Shown: positions 22,073-34,036 of the stretch, one piece after another
Position numbering within the stretch: position 1 is the first letter of the stretch
Layout: the number at the start of each line of letters is the position of its first letter
From: Chimonanthus salicifolius
Taxonomy: Eukaryota; Streptophyta; Magnoliopsida; Laurales; Calycanthaceae
NCBI GenBank assembly: GCA_013350335.1
Contig: CM023540.1
Coordinates: 61,151,195 to 61,215,194 of the forward strand
Reading direction: 5' to 3'
Length of the DNA: 64,000 bases
Program-made: the position numbers and the translations under genes
Notes under the pieces: model-generated
What the model saw: only the letters and a program-made list of their open reading frames with translations
What the model was told of the DNA's origin: nothing
Database searches by the model: none

Positions 22073-23195
22073 AGGGTTCGGCCATGTAGCATGGCCGAAC
22101 CCCATGGCCAATGTGGGATGATTTTTAATTAAGGTTTGAAGGTTTGAAATGGTAGAGAATGATGTATGATAATTAGTTTTCAAGTAATTTTAATAGTGAT
22201 TTTAAAGAGGATTTAAAGGCATAGAATGGAATGGATGAATGATCATAGGGTTCGGCCATGTAGCATGGCCGAACCCCATGATGAATAATGAGTGATTTAT
22301 TAAGATTATTAAGTTCGAAGATAATGAAGAAATTAGGTTAAGTTAATGATGAAATTTAAATGGATTTACAAAGTAAATGATATATTTTAGAGGGCCAAAA
22401 TGAATGAGGATTATTGATTTTAAAAAGGGATTTCTTTTGGACAAAAACATAGGTCTAAGGATGGCATCAATGGATGATGAGCCATGAACCATGGGTTCGG
22501 CCATGGTGTATGGCCGAACCCTTGGTGGTAATTAATAATTTTTTTATGATGGGAAAGTATAGAAATTGATTAAGAAAAAGGGATAGATTGTATGGATGTT
22601 TCAAGTATGATATGTGATGTTGGTGATTTAAATGGATGATTTAATTTTCATTAGAGGTATGTTTAAATGGGTTAATGAAACCAAGAAAAATGGGGAAAGA
22701 AACATCATGGGTTCGGCCATGGTGTATGGCCAAACCCATGATCCAAATTTTGACCAATTTTAGACTAAGGTTAATGCATGTATCAATGCCTAGGAGTTGG
22801 TTTTAAAGGGCCAAAAGAATGAAGATTTGTGATTTTAAATTGGATTATTTTGGGACAAAACCTAGTCTTTGAAAATGGTATCCATAAAGGTGAACCTTAG
22901 GGTAGTGATTAGTGGATTTAATAGATGGAAAATAATGTAGAAGAATACTAGATTTTGATGGATTTATAAAAATGATATGTGGGAGTAAATGTTTTTCAAA
23001 AATTAAATATTAGGTGGCTGATTTTATGATGCTAGGTCATGATTGAAGGGACCTAAGTATGAATGAATCTTGGGACTTAGAATGCACATAAATGAGTGGA
23101 TGATTAACCATGGAGGAAAGGATGGCAAAACGGTAAATAAGTGCCACATTGAAAAACCATAGATTCGGCCATAGTACATGGCCGAACCCTATGGG
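22073..23195 (+). repeat. TTCGGCC hairpin array, five copies
   Basis: Hairpins near 22073, 22247, 22492, 22708 and 23160, with arms as elsewhere; loops GTAGC, GTGT and GTAC types. Confidence 0.9.
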
Positions 23196-23721
23196 GATTA
23201 GACATGGAATCGGATATTACGAATAATTTAAATGAAACGGATAGATGCTGTGTTTTAGGCCCGTAAATCGGAATTTTAAATTTGGCCAAAAATCGGATTT
23301 ATGTATGAGTCTAAAACCAATGGATAATGGGCTAAGTTAGGGACTTAATCATGGATGACGTATGGACTAATTCGGTAAATGTAATAAGGTATCAGACGTC
23401 GCAAACGGTAAGCGATCGGCGACCGGATTATCGAACGGGAAACGTAACGGAACGCGACACGGTATTCGGTAGGATTCCTACCTTTTTGTAAGCGATGGAT
23501 ATGTGATGGTATTTTAGATTATTTTGATTTGTCTTATGATGGATTTATGATTATGATTTCTCTTATGATGAGTTTTAAGTTATGAATCATATGGATTATA
23601 TTTTAACATTATGCATTATATGGCTATGTATGGTATATCAAAATTATGGTTTATCTATATATTACATAGCATAATGCACTACATCTCATGCATGGCATGG
23701 GCGGAAAAAAAATAAACAAAC

Positions 23722-23890
23722 CGGAGTCCATGCTCCGTCGGGGCGACCGAGAAGCAAACATGGGGATAGCTGAGGGGCCATAACCGGAGTCCATCCTCCG
23801 TCGGGGCGACCGAGAATCATACATGGGGATAACCTGAGGGTTATAACCGGAGTCCATGCTCCGTCGGGGCGACCGAGAAGCAAACATGGG
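23722..23890 (+). repeat. Tandem repeat, three units of about 63 bp
   Basis: Units begin CCGGAGTCCATGCTCCG or, in the middle one, CCGGAGTCCATCCTCCG. They are followed by TCGGGGCGACCGAGAA and ACATGGGGATA. They follow the CATCTCATGCATGGCATGG box at 23682. Confidence 0.85.
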
Positions 23891-24395
23891 GACAATACAT
23901 TGTATGATCATACGGATGATGGGTGGGACACATGACATAGGCACCCATGGCATAACATTCATCACATGCTTATTTTGTTATATGTTATTTTTATCGGTAT
24001 ATGTGTTATCACTAATCCATGTGCTAGCCCTACTCGGAGTCCTACTGGGCGCGTTGACTAACGCCCTACTTCTACCCTAGCTGATGACGCAGGGGATGGC
24101 GGAAGCGGTGGACATGACAGGAGCCAAGCTTAGGAGCTTGGGCAGTGCAGTCTTAGTTTTATTTACGTTTACATTTTGGAGATGTAATTTTAAAGTAACT
24201 TAGCTTGTCGGGTTGTATAAGTTTACATTTCTTACGATGGTTTGGACGTTACTTATGGACGATTTTATTTTGTGATATAAATATGAACATAGGGGTATTT
24301 TGGTAATTCAATGTTGTATCTTTCCTTCTATCTAAAATCCGATAGGATAGACTTTATTATCCTGTTCTGTAATAACTATAATCCGCGAGCTTACT

Positions 24396-24443
24396 TCCTA
24401 CGCGTGAACCGTTCTCGTGGACTTAGCTCCGCGCACGCGTGGG
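24396..24443 (+). repeat. Covarying 3' stem of the LTR (CG-rich version)
   Basis: Outer arms ACGCGTG and CACGCGT enclose an inner GTGGACTTAGCTCCGCG stem region. The equivalent place in other LTRs has TATGTGTG with CACACATA or CATGTGCG with CGCACATG, each self-complementary. Confidence 0.8.
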
Positions 24444-24582
24444 GTTGGCCAGTTAAGGGCCAGGCTTTAGAAGCTCGGACTTAACTTCCGTCGTGGCGTC
24501 CGCGCCCTCTCTCACTTTTCTATTTGAAAAAAAAATAGACTCTGATTTTCGGAAAACGGGTGAAAAAGGGCGGGGCGTTACA

Positions 24583-25262
24583 CGGCCATGGTGTATGGCC
24601 GAATCCCATGGATAGTATTTTTGAATCTAAGTTGGCATGAAGGTTGTAAATGGTGAATGAATTATGTATGGATCACTCTTGGACTTGGGGTAGTAAATGA
24701 TGAAGCAATTTTATGGATATTATGTTAATGTATATTTTAAATGAATGGAGGATGCAAGTATAGAATAATGTTTATGGACCTAAGATGATGAACCATTTAA
24801 AGGAAAAGTTAGAAATGAACCATCAAGGGTTCGACCATAGTGTATGGCCGAACCCCATGAACTTGTTAATGGGCCATTTTTGGGTCTGTGTATAATTTAA
24901 ATGAATGGTTTACCAAACCAAGGGATGAAGGGAATTATTAGGGCTTTATGATTTATGAATCATAAATGAATCCATGTTATGGATCAGTTTTGGACCTAAA
25001 CATAAGGTGGTAGAAACCATGGCAATATTGTAAATAAGTGAAAGTAATGGACCATGGGTTCAGCCATGGTGTATGGCCGAACCCCATGGGGATTGCTTTG
25101 TGGACTTTGTTGTTATCAAGGTTAAGTAATTGATGTATAGCTGATTAAATTTATGAATTAAAGATGGCATGATCTTGGATTTAATTTAAAGATCAAAAGA
25201 CTAAAAGAAAGGCACCAAACTAAGGAAGTGAGGTTCGGACATGTTGTATGGCCGGACCCCAC
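24583..25262 (+). repeat. TTCGGCC hairpin array, right of the insertion
   Basis: The second half of the interrupted hairpin (24588-24608), then hairpins near 24828, 25056 and 25230. The last has TTCGGAC and GGCCGGACC changes. Confidence 0.88.
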
Positions 25263-25587
25263 AAGTTGGGTTTATGGACTTGGACATTATTGTAAATCAA
25301 ATGGGACATGGTTTAATTGATTGATATATTATAAGGTAACGGGACCTCACAAGGTGTGTACGATCGTGAGCGGTTACCGGACAAAAGCGCAAGGACACGT
25401 TAGTGGTCTTTGGTAGGATTCCACCTCTTTGAAACCATGGGTTTATGTAGAATGTTTTTATCTTGTTTTGATGAATTTACGTTGTAAAAGATATGTGTCA
25501 ATTGTGAAGTATTAATGCTATGTTTACAACATAAAATAGCATGTGTTTCATTAGCATCTCATGCATGGCATGGGGTGAAGGATATGT

Positions 25588-25715
25588 AACCGGAGGGGAC
25601 ACACTCCGTCGGGCCGTTCGTAAAACCTATGTGGGATACCTTGATGTGCATTTCCATCAAGAAGAAACCGAAGGGGCCACACTCCGTCGGGGTATCCGAA
25701 AGACCTATGTGGGGG
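25588..25715 (+). repeat. Tandem double-hairpin units, two copies
   Basis: CCGGAGGGGACACACTCCG, then CCTTGATGTGCATTTCCATC with a CTTGATG/CATCAAG stem, then a second CACACTCCGTCGGGG unit. Confidence 0.75.
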
Positions 25716-26447
25716 TACTTATATGTACTTGTGATGAGTGGGACTCATTGCATTTGACATCATGACATGGCATGGTTTATATGGTTTTTGACATTATGAT
25801 ATTATTATATATGTTTTGTACTAACCATGTGTTAGCCCTAAATGGAATACCTACTAGGCGCGTTGTTCTAACGCCCTACTTTTACCCTAGTGGATGATAT
25901 AGGAAACGAGGGCCAAGCATAGGACCTTGGATATGTGATTGGATTATATTTTATTTAAGATACTCATGGACATGTAATTTGAGTAGCTAGACTTCGGGCA
26001 TGTAATAATTTAGATAATTTGCTATGGTTGGATGTTTAGTTGGATAATTATGTTATGTTAATTATTAATTAAAGACTTGAAGTACTTTCCTATCTAAAAT
26101 GGGATAGAATTAGGTTCTATTATAATTCCGCAGTTATGATTTTAATCCGCATGTTTATATTGTTATGTGTGAACCATTTTCATGGACTTAGTCCATGCAT
26201 ACATAGGGTTGGCCAGTTAAGGCTCAGACTTTAGAAGTTCGGACTTAGTTCGTGTCATGACATCCCGCTCTCTATCACTCTTTTAAAAAAAAAATAGACC
26301 TTGATTTTCGGAAAGCATAGTGAAAAAGGGCAGGGCATTACAGGGTTATTTGGAGTGTTATGCATGTTTAAATGAATGGAGGATTAAGCTAAATGATTAG
26401 CCATGATAGGATAATGGCAAGGAGGTAAATAGGTAAAAATAAGTGAC

Positions 26448-26845
26448 CATGGGTTCGGCCATGGTGTATGGCCGAACCCCATGGGGAATATTTTATGGGA
26501 CTAGTGAATCAAAGGACTTGAAGAATGGACCAAAACCAAGATGGTGATATGGCCGAACCCCACTAAAGAATTTATGGACTTAGGTTGTTATGTGTGTTAG
26601 ATGTTTAATGTATGAATGGTTAGATCAATGGATTGTGTAATTGGACTTAAGAACTCACAGGAGGGACTAAAACAAAATAAGTGAGGTTCGGCCATAGTGT
26701 ATGGCCGAACCCCACAAAGTTGTATTTGATGGACTTAGGGTTTTTAAAATGATTACCTTAGTGGTATTTGATTAACAAATCAAAAGAGGGGCTAAAATCA
26801 AATTGGTGAGGTTCGGCCATAGTGTATGGTCGAGATGGTCGAACC
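26448..26845 (+). repeat. TTCGGCC hairpins including a one-armed copy
   Basis: Intact hairpins near 26448 and 26690. At 26540-26562 only ATGGCCGAACCCC remains: 15 bp, equal to the left arm, are missing relative to 18165-18205. At 26808-26845 a short duplication (TGGTCGA twice) distorts the right arm. Confidence 0.88.
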
Positions 26846-27173
26846 CCACAAAGTGTATTTTTGGACTTTGATATTATTGCAAATCAAATGGGTTATTGGT
26901 TTGACTCATGGATATGTTATAAGGTAACGAGACCTCATAAGCGGTGCGCGATCGTGAGCGGTTGCCGGATTAAGAAGCAAGGACACTTAGTGGTCTTTGC
27001 TAGGACTCTACTTTTTTGAAACCATGGGTTTATGTATGATGGTTTTTATCTTATTTTGATTTATTTATATTGTAAAGGATATGTTTCAAATGTGAGCTTC
27101 AATGCTATGTTTATAATAAAATAGCATGTGTTTCATTAGCATCTCATGCATGGCATGGGGTGAAGGATAAGTA

Positions 27174-27332
27174 ACCGGAGGGGCCACACTCCGTCGGGGC
27201 ATCCGAAAAACCAATGTGGGGGTACCTTGATGATAAGAATCCCATCAAGAAGTAACCGGAGGGACCACACTCCGTCGGGGCGTCCGAAAGACCTATGTGG
27301 GGGTATCTTGATGAAGAGAATTCCATCAAGAG
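27174..27332 (+). repeat. Tandem double-hairpin units, two copies
   Basis: Two units of about 78 bp with CCGGAGGG..CCACACTCCG and CTTGATG(A)...CATCAAG stems. Confidence 0.8.
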
Positions 27333-28234
27333 GATACATGTGTTTATGATGGGTGGGACTCATTGCATACGACACATGTCATGGCATTGTTTTTACATGG
27401 ATTTATTATTATGTTATATGCATGTTTTGTACTAACCATGTGTTAGCTCTAAATGGAATACCTACTGGGCGCATTGTTCTAATGCCCTACTTCTACCCTA
27501 GTGGATGGTACATGAAACGAAGGGAAAGAGGAACGTGACCGGAGCCAAGCATATAAGCTTGATTGTGTTTAAGTTTATATTTTGATTAAGTTACTAATGG
27601 ACTTGTAATTTGAGTAACTAGACTTCGGGCATGTAATAATTTAGATAATTTGCTATGGTTGGATGTTTATGTTGATAATTATGTTATGTTAATTATGGAT
27701 AAAACTTGGAATACTTTTCTATCTGAAATGGACTAGACATAGGTTCTATAATAATCTGCAAGTTTATGATTTAATCTGCTTGTATATATTTTTTATGTGT
27801 GAACCATATTCATGGATTTAGTCCATGCACACATAGGGTTGGCCAGTTAAGGGTCAGACTTTAGAAGTTCGGACTTAGTTCGCGTCGTGACGTCCCGCTC
27901 TTGCTCACTCTATTATTTTAAGAAAAAAAATAGACTCTGATTTTCGGAAAGCGAGTGAAAAAGGGCGGGGTGTTACATAGCCAAGTGGGACCCAAGTCCA
28001 CCTCATCAAGTGAGGTGGTGTGTAGGCTAAGGCACATGTGGGGCCGGCCACCATGGTTGACTTGGTCAACCATGGGTGAGTTCAAAGGTGGGTCTAAGAG
28101 GATTAAGTGAGGTGAGTGGAGTCAACGAATTAATTAATTTAGAATAAATCCAAGTGCTTGAGTTAGGAGTTGAGTTTTATTTTAATGAAGTGAGTTGAAT
28201 GAGTGGTGAGTCAGATGGAAGATGAAAAGATGCA

Positions 28235-28440
28235 GTGAGTCAAAGGGGAGGTGGAGGGTTTCCATCTCAATGGAAACCCTAGACACCAAATTCATTGGAA
28301 AGGGTGTGTGTGCCATGTGTAAGGCATGCATCCTCTTGGTGAGTCAAAGGGGAGGTGGAGGGTTTCCATCTCAATGGAAACCCTAGACCAAAAACGTTGG
28401 ATAGGGTGTGTGTGCCATGTGAAAGGCATGCATCCTCTTG
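28235..28440 (+). repeat. Tandem duplication, 2 x about 103 bp, with a hairpin in each
   Basis: GTGAGTCAAAGGGGAGGTGG starts both copies (28235 and 28339). Each holds a GGGTTTCCATC/ATGGAAACCC leader hairpin. Confidence 0.9.
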
Positions 28441-29097
28441 CTTAGTCAAGGAACTCATGGGGAAGACTCCACATTGAATGAGGGTAGTTGGCAGGTGAGG
28501 TCTCATCCAAGAAACCCTAGACAAGATGGAAGGGCTCATCTCAACCCTCCCTTGGCCGATCCACCTTGAGACAAAAAGAATTGAAAGTGTTTCGTCTCAT
28601 TCACTCTCTCCCTCTCACTCTTTGGCCGACCCTCTCCAAGACAAGAAAACACTTAGGGTTTTTCCATTCTCTCCTCCTCTCCCTCTCTCAAACCTTCACT
28701 CCTTGGCCGAGCCCTCTTTTAGGGTTTTCATCTCAACCCTCTCCCTCTCAAGCAACACTCTTTGGCTGAAGATCAAGGAGGAAGAAGAAAATACTAAGGA
28801 AGGAGAAAAACGAAGGAGCAAGGCAGAACGAAAGAAAATGGAGGAGTCGCAGAATCGGTAAATATTACTTGACAAGATTTATTAATTAAAAGGAGGTTAA
28901 GGGAACATTCCATTTCGGATTGAAAATAGTTGGCCAAAATGTTATGGGCCATGGATTCAAAGTCCATCCAAGGAATGAGACGGAAAAATGGACAAAACCC
29001 TAATGGGTAAGATAGGTTATATAAATGAAGATTATTAAGGACATTATGTATATATATGGCTTATGACAACATGCATGGTTAAAATGATCAAAGATCA

Positions 29098-30095
29098 TGG
29101 TTTGGCCCTTACATGGCCGAACCCTAATCTTGTTATGCATAAGGACCTCATGCATATTCAATATAAGGGATGGAGAATGATCAAAGATCATGGTTTGGCC
29201 CTTGCATGGCCAAACCCTAGATTTTTATGTATAAAGACCATTAAGGACAAAAAAGGATTGGATGAGGTTCGGCCATGATGTATGGCCAAGCCCCATCAAA
29301 TGATCTAATCATGGGTATGTGATTTTTAAGAGAAAATGATGAACCATAGGGTTCGGCCATGTTGTATGGCCGAACCCCATGGAAGTATGTTATTGATTTT
29401 AATGGGTTTTAAAAGATGAAAATGATGGAAGTATGTTAGTGATTTTAAAGGGTCTTAAAGGATGAAAATGATGGAAGAATGTTGGTGATTTTAAATGGGC
29501 TTTAAGTGTTGTAAATGATGATTTAAAATGAGGAGATGATGAAGAACAATGGACCATGGGTTCGGCCATGTTGTATGGCCGAACCCCATGGCGAAATATT
29601 GATGGATTTAAATGTATTTGGACCATGGGAAGATGGAAACAAGGAACCATGGGTTCGGCCATGTTGTATGGCCGAACCCCATGAACCATTTTGATGGATC
29701 ATTTTGTAAATCCATGCATATTTAAGAGATTGAATGATCAAGCGAAGGAATGGAGGGATTTATTATGGATCTATGTTTATGTTAATGAACCATTTATGGA
29801 CCTAAGTTATGTGTAAATAAGTTAAGTGATTAACTATGGAAAGAGTGATAGCTAAGATGGGAATATGATGAAAATAAAGGACCATGGGTTTGGCAATGTT
29901 GTATGGCCAAACCCCATGGAGAATGTCTTATGGACTTAGGTTGTTTTTTATCAAGTTAAAGATTAACTTATGTGATTGGATTAATAAATCAAAAGATGGA
30001 ATGATCTTGGACCCACATTGATTAAAATGATCAAGGACTAAAAAGAGGGGCCCAAAACCAAGAGAGCAATGTTCAGGCCATGTTGTATGGCTGAA
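29098..30095 (+). repeat. TTCGGCC hairpin array, eight copies
   Basis: Near 29098, 29190, 29265, 29349, 29560, 29651, 29885 and 30070. At 29190 both arms carry the TTTGG/CCAAA change; at 29098 only one arm does. Confidence 0.88.
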
Positions 30096-30552
30096 ACCCA
30101 CTAATGCATTTTTGTGGACTTAAACATGGTGCATCCCTAATGTATGATGGAAACCTCTTAAGGGACTTAACTGGATAAAAGACTATGATGGTAAAGGGAG
30201 ATGAACCAAGGATGATGCAGGGGTTGATGGAATTAAATGGATCACCAAATTGATGTATGTATATGTGTTAAATGTAATAAGGTAAAGGGATTTCACAAAC
30301 GGTGTACGATCGGCTTGACGCAATTGGTGAGCGGTTTTTGGACGAAAACACAAGGTCACGATATTTGGATGTTGGTAGGATTCCTACCTTATTGAAAACC
30401 ATGGAATATGTATATGTGATGTTTTTACTTCTATATTAATTTTGGTATCAAAGTACTATGTTTCAACTATGGGATTTTAATGTTATGACGTTTATTATTA
30501 CATAGCATGTTTGCACTTGTATCTCATGCATGTCATGGGAGGGCTCAAATGA

Positions 30553-30770
30553 GGGGAGTCCACGCTCCATTCGGATTTTCGACAAACAACCGTGGGGAGG
30601 AATCCACACTGATTCCAATGGATGTATGATTGAATTGTAACTGGAGTCCACGCTCCATTCGGTGGGACCGATAAGGCATTCGTGGGGAGAGATATACTGT
30701 GTTTGAAATGTAACCGGAGTCGACGATCCGTTCGGTGGGACCGATAAGGCATTCGTGGGAGTCATGACAA
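30553..30770 (+). repeat. Tandem units, diverged version, three copies
   Basis: GGAGTCCACGCTCC(A)TTCGG units near 30556, 30643 and 30715 with CGTGGG. This version has TTCGG where other LTRs have TCGGGGCG. Confidence 0.75.
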
Positions 30771-31387
30771 TACCTTTATGTGGATTAGCCATCAAGAGGA
30801 ATACTATGTGATTGTGATATGGATGATGGGTGGGATTCATGGCATATGACACCCATGGCATGGCATTGACTTGCATGGTTTTGATATTATATGTATCTAT
30901 GTGATTTTTATACTAACCCATGTGTTTGACCCTACTCGTGTAAGGTCTCGGAATTTGTGAATTAATTTAAATGTGAATATTATGTATTTTAATGATGGAA
31001 ATTGGAAAATTGGTGGAGTAAATGGTAAATGGCCCAAAAATTTGGATAAAGGCCCAAGTGTGGCCCAATAGACTATGATTTGGATTTAAATTTATTTAAA
31101 TGGGTCAAGAATGGTCAAATTGGGTCAAATACCCATTTGGGACCCAACGGATCAAGATGGTTATGCTCTAAGGTAAATGGGCTAGATGGAAATGTAATTG
31201 GGCCATAGGCCCAATGGTAATCCACTTGGAGTGAATTCAATGAATTTAAATCACCTAAGTTATTTGGAATTAAATCAAGGTAATGTGGCCAAGTGGGACC
31301 CACCTCCACCTCATCAAGTGAGGTGGCATGTGGGCCAAGGTTTGGTGGGGCCGACCACCATGGTTGAATTGGTCAACCATGGGTGGG

Positions 31388-31397
31388 TATATAAAGG
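31388..31397 (+). promoter_or_regulatory. Possible TATA box in gypsy LTR
   Basis: TATATAAAGG, 449 bp into the LTR, just after the CCATGGTTGAA/TTGGTCAACCATGG palindrome and ahead of the pyrimidine-rich leader. Confidence 0.5.
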
Positions 31398-32255
31398 TGA
31401 TTTAAATAAATAAATGGAAATTAAAGTAACCTAAATATCTAAATATTAAATGATTAAAATTATTTAAGTGAAGTGGTCAAAGTGGGGTCAAGAGGTGAAA
31501 ACCAAAATACCTCATCTCAACCTCAAGTGTAAAAACGTTGGGCTTGGTGGTGGTTATCTAAACCACCACCATAAAGCAATTAAAATATCTTAGGGTTGGT
31601 GGGATAATAAATGTAAAGTGTAAATTAAGTCAACAAATGGAGATAAGCCTTATTTGGTTCTCTCATTCTCGTTTTGCACTAAATCCATCTTTTGCACTCC
31701 TCCATTGCCGTCCCATGCTCCAAGTGAAGGAGAGAAAGAGAGCTAAAGAGAAGAGAAGAGAAGGAGAGAAGAAAAAAAATGGAAATTTAGGCAAAATACT
31801 CTAAGATCAAGGTTATTCCCTCCCCTCTCATCATCTCTCCCTTTCCCTCTCTCAATTTAAGCTCTACTTTGGCCGATTCTAGGGTTGGGGATTGCCACCA
31901 TTAATCAAGAATCTTGACCTATCAAAGATCAAGAGGAAGGAGAGAGGAGGCTACGGAGATCGACGGGAGTGACGGAAGTCGGAGGAGACGGCGGATTGTA
32001 AGTGTTTCTTAAACAAGAAATTTTGGAATTTTAGGGTTTAAGAATTGGAATTTATTTTTGTGAAATAAATGGTGGATAGATAATTTTATGCTATGGAATT
32101 TAGATCCATCAAATGGAAGGGTGGAAGATGGAGAAAACCCTAAATGGGTAAATTAGGGTTAGGGCAAGAAAATAAATAAATGGATTATGTGCATTGGGTA
32201 ATTTATAAAATTAAGAATGGAATTAGGTTATTGGAAGGAAATCATGGGCCACAGG

Positions 32256-33105
32256 GTTCGGCCATGTAGCATGGCCGAACCCCATGGTGGGTGATTTGGT
32301 GGTTGGTTTAATTGGTTAGGGTTTTATGGATGGAAGACAATGAGGGTTTTTGATTAATGAATTTAGGGTTTTAATGAATGCATGGGAGTAAGGTTTTAAA
32401 ATGAGTTTATGATAAAAATGCAATGGAGTCTTATGGTTTTGAAATGCATGGAGGGAATGAGCCTTGAACCATGGGTTCGGCCATGGTATATGGCCGAACC
32501 CTATGGTGATGAAATGATGATTAAATGGTGGGTTTAAAGGATAATGTGTTGATGAATTTAGGGTTTTTAAATGAACAAGTGTAATGATCCAAATGGGGTT
32601 AAGAATATGGTTTAGATGCATGATTTAAAACCTCTCATGGGAAGAGTTGATGAATTAGGTATTTTGAACCCATGACCCATTTTGTAAGTCATTGTATGAG
32701 CTAAGGTTGGGTCCATGTTTGTGTTTAGATGATGGAAAATTTTATTAATTTAGATGGCTGATTTTGTTTCATGTTGGGTCATGGTTAGTGAATCCTTAAT
32801 GGATCTAAGTTATGGATGAATTTTAGACTTAAAATATACATGAATGGGTGAATGATTAAACATGGAAGGGAGAGTGGCAAAATGGTAATTATTAACCACA
32901 TTGAAGAACCATGGCCGAACCCCATGTATATTAGACATGAGCTTGGGTGCATTAGGATGACCTAATGAATGATTTAAATTGAATGGTGAATGGTGTTTGT
33001 GGTCTCCAAATGAAATGAATGAATAATGCACTCATAGTAGTTAAATGCATGAGGTAAATGCATGAGGAACATCATGGGTTCGGCCATGGTGTATGGCCGA
33101 ACCCA
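32256..33105 (+). repeat. TTCGGCC hairpins, three intact and one one-armed
   Basis: Intact near 32256, 32470 and 33075. At 32906-32924 only ACCATGGCCGAACCCC remains. Loss between two CCAT direct repeats would produce exactly this. Confidence 0.88.
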
Positions 33106-33544
33106 TGGCCCAAATTGTAAATCAATTTGGGTTTAAAGTCAATGGGTATATATGTGATTAAGTATGGGGTTTGAATGGGTTTAAATGAGTAATGGTTAGA
33201 TTAATTACACGACAAATTTTAATGTTTTGGTAAGTCAATAATGGACCTAAGTTAAGGACCTAAGTTGTGGATTAAATTTTGGGCTTAAGTAGGCATGAAT
33301 TAATGAAAAATTGTTTATGTGAAGGGTAGTGGCAAAAATGGTAAATATGGGCTAAAATGAAGAAACCCACTAAGTTATGATTTATGGGCTTGGAAATGAC
33401 TAAAACTTGGATTGATTTGGTAATTTAATAAGGTACCGGATAGCGCGAGCGGTACGCGAGTCCGTAGCCGGATTGTCGGACGAAAACGAAATAAAGACGC
33501 GAGTCGGTATTCGGTAGGATTCCTACATTTTTGTAAGCCATGGA

Positions 33545-33740
33545 TTGGGTGATGTTTTCTTTAATTTATTTTGGAAAGCATGTGGTTGTCTTTAAGATGA
33601 GTTTTGGATTATGCATCTTGTGATGTTTTCCTTTAAATTATTTTGGAAATTATGTGAATGCTTATGATGGGTTTTGGATTAAATATTGTGGGATGGTTTC
33701 CCTTTGATTTAGTTGGTAATATTGTAATTGTTTTAAGATG
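33545..33740 (+). repeat. Degenerate tandem repeat of about 75-80 bp, near three copies
   Basis: Blocks GTGATGTTTTC(C)TTTAA.TTATTTTGG... and GATG(G/A)GTTTTGGATTA recur at about 33548, 33620 and 33690. Confidence 0.65.
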
Positions 33741-33837
33741 GGTTTTATTACTATTGAATTTCATATATTACATGCCATATGACATTTACATCTCATGCAT
33801 GGCATGGGAGGCATATGACAGGGGAAGGATGAAATGA

Positions 33838-34036
33838 AACCGGAGTACATGCTCCGTCGGGGCGACCGATAAACAGCATGGGGACATTTCACATATGTAT
33901 TATTATACCTTGATGAGGCTTTGCCATCAAGGGGGGACTCTTGTATTTATGATACCTTGATGATGTTTTTTCCATCAAAGGGGGATGCCTAGTGTGGACC
34001 GCATCTTGATGAGGCTTTTCTATCAAGAGGGTCATA
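33838..34036 (+). repeat. Tandem hairpin units, expanded CTTGATG type
   Basis: One CCGGAGTACATGCTCCG unit, then three CTTGATG..CATCAA-type stems near 33908, 33957 and 34007. Confidence 0.75.

Larger units (their letters stand above)
20636..24582 (+). mobile_element. Solo long LTR, TSD CGGCC, inserted in a hairpin
   Basis: Starts TGTAATAGCCCGAATTTTCG, ends GGGGCGTTACA, and is flanked by CGGCC (20631-20635, 24583-24587). The target is the first arm of a TTCGGCC hairpin in the host LTR. Length 3947 bp with no coding sequence, so a solo LTR. Modules: promoter-side palindrome at 21200, donor-like GTAAGT at 21855, five hairpins (22073-23195), three 63-bp units (23722-23890), GGGCGCGTT hairpin near 24048 and 3' stem at 24396. 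Confidence 0.92.
19375..26342 (+). mobile_element. 3' LTR of gypsy copy A, interrupted
   Basis: Starts TGTAACACTTCGG directly after the polypurine tract and ends GGGCATTACA at 26342. It is split by the LTR at 20636-24582; its own length is about 3.0 kb. Because it follows a coding region and polypurine tract, it shows that the approximately 3-4 kb hairpin-rich units elsewhere are LTRs. A TATAAACA lies 297 bp from its start (19672) and a donor-like GGTAAGT at 20122. The flank after it is GGGTT. Confidence 0.88.
26343..27976 (+). mobile_element. Right-hand part of the LTR begun at 16831
   Basis: Continues the host LTR after gypsy copy A and ends GGGGTGTTACA at 27976. The first 419 bp duplicate 17968-18401. 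It holds hairpins, two tandem units (27174-27332), the GGGCGCATT hairpin near 27467 and a TATGTGTG/CACACATA 3' stem at 27798. The flank after it is TAGCC. Confidence 0.85.
27977..30938 (+). mobile_element. Gypsy long LTR, left end lost; continues at 34753 and 49192
   Basis: Starts inside the promoter-side region (CCACCTCATC.. stem, then the CCATGGTTGAC palindrome at 28051), then a 104-bp tandem duplication, leader, donor-like GGTAAAT at 28857, eight hairpins and tandem units (30553-30770). It breaks at ACTCG (30934-30938), resumes at 34753, breaks again at TGGAT (34856-34860) and ends at 49603. Confidence 0.82.
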
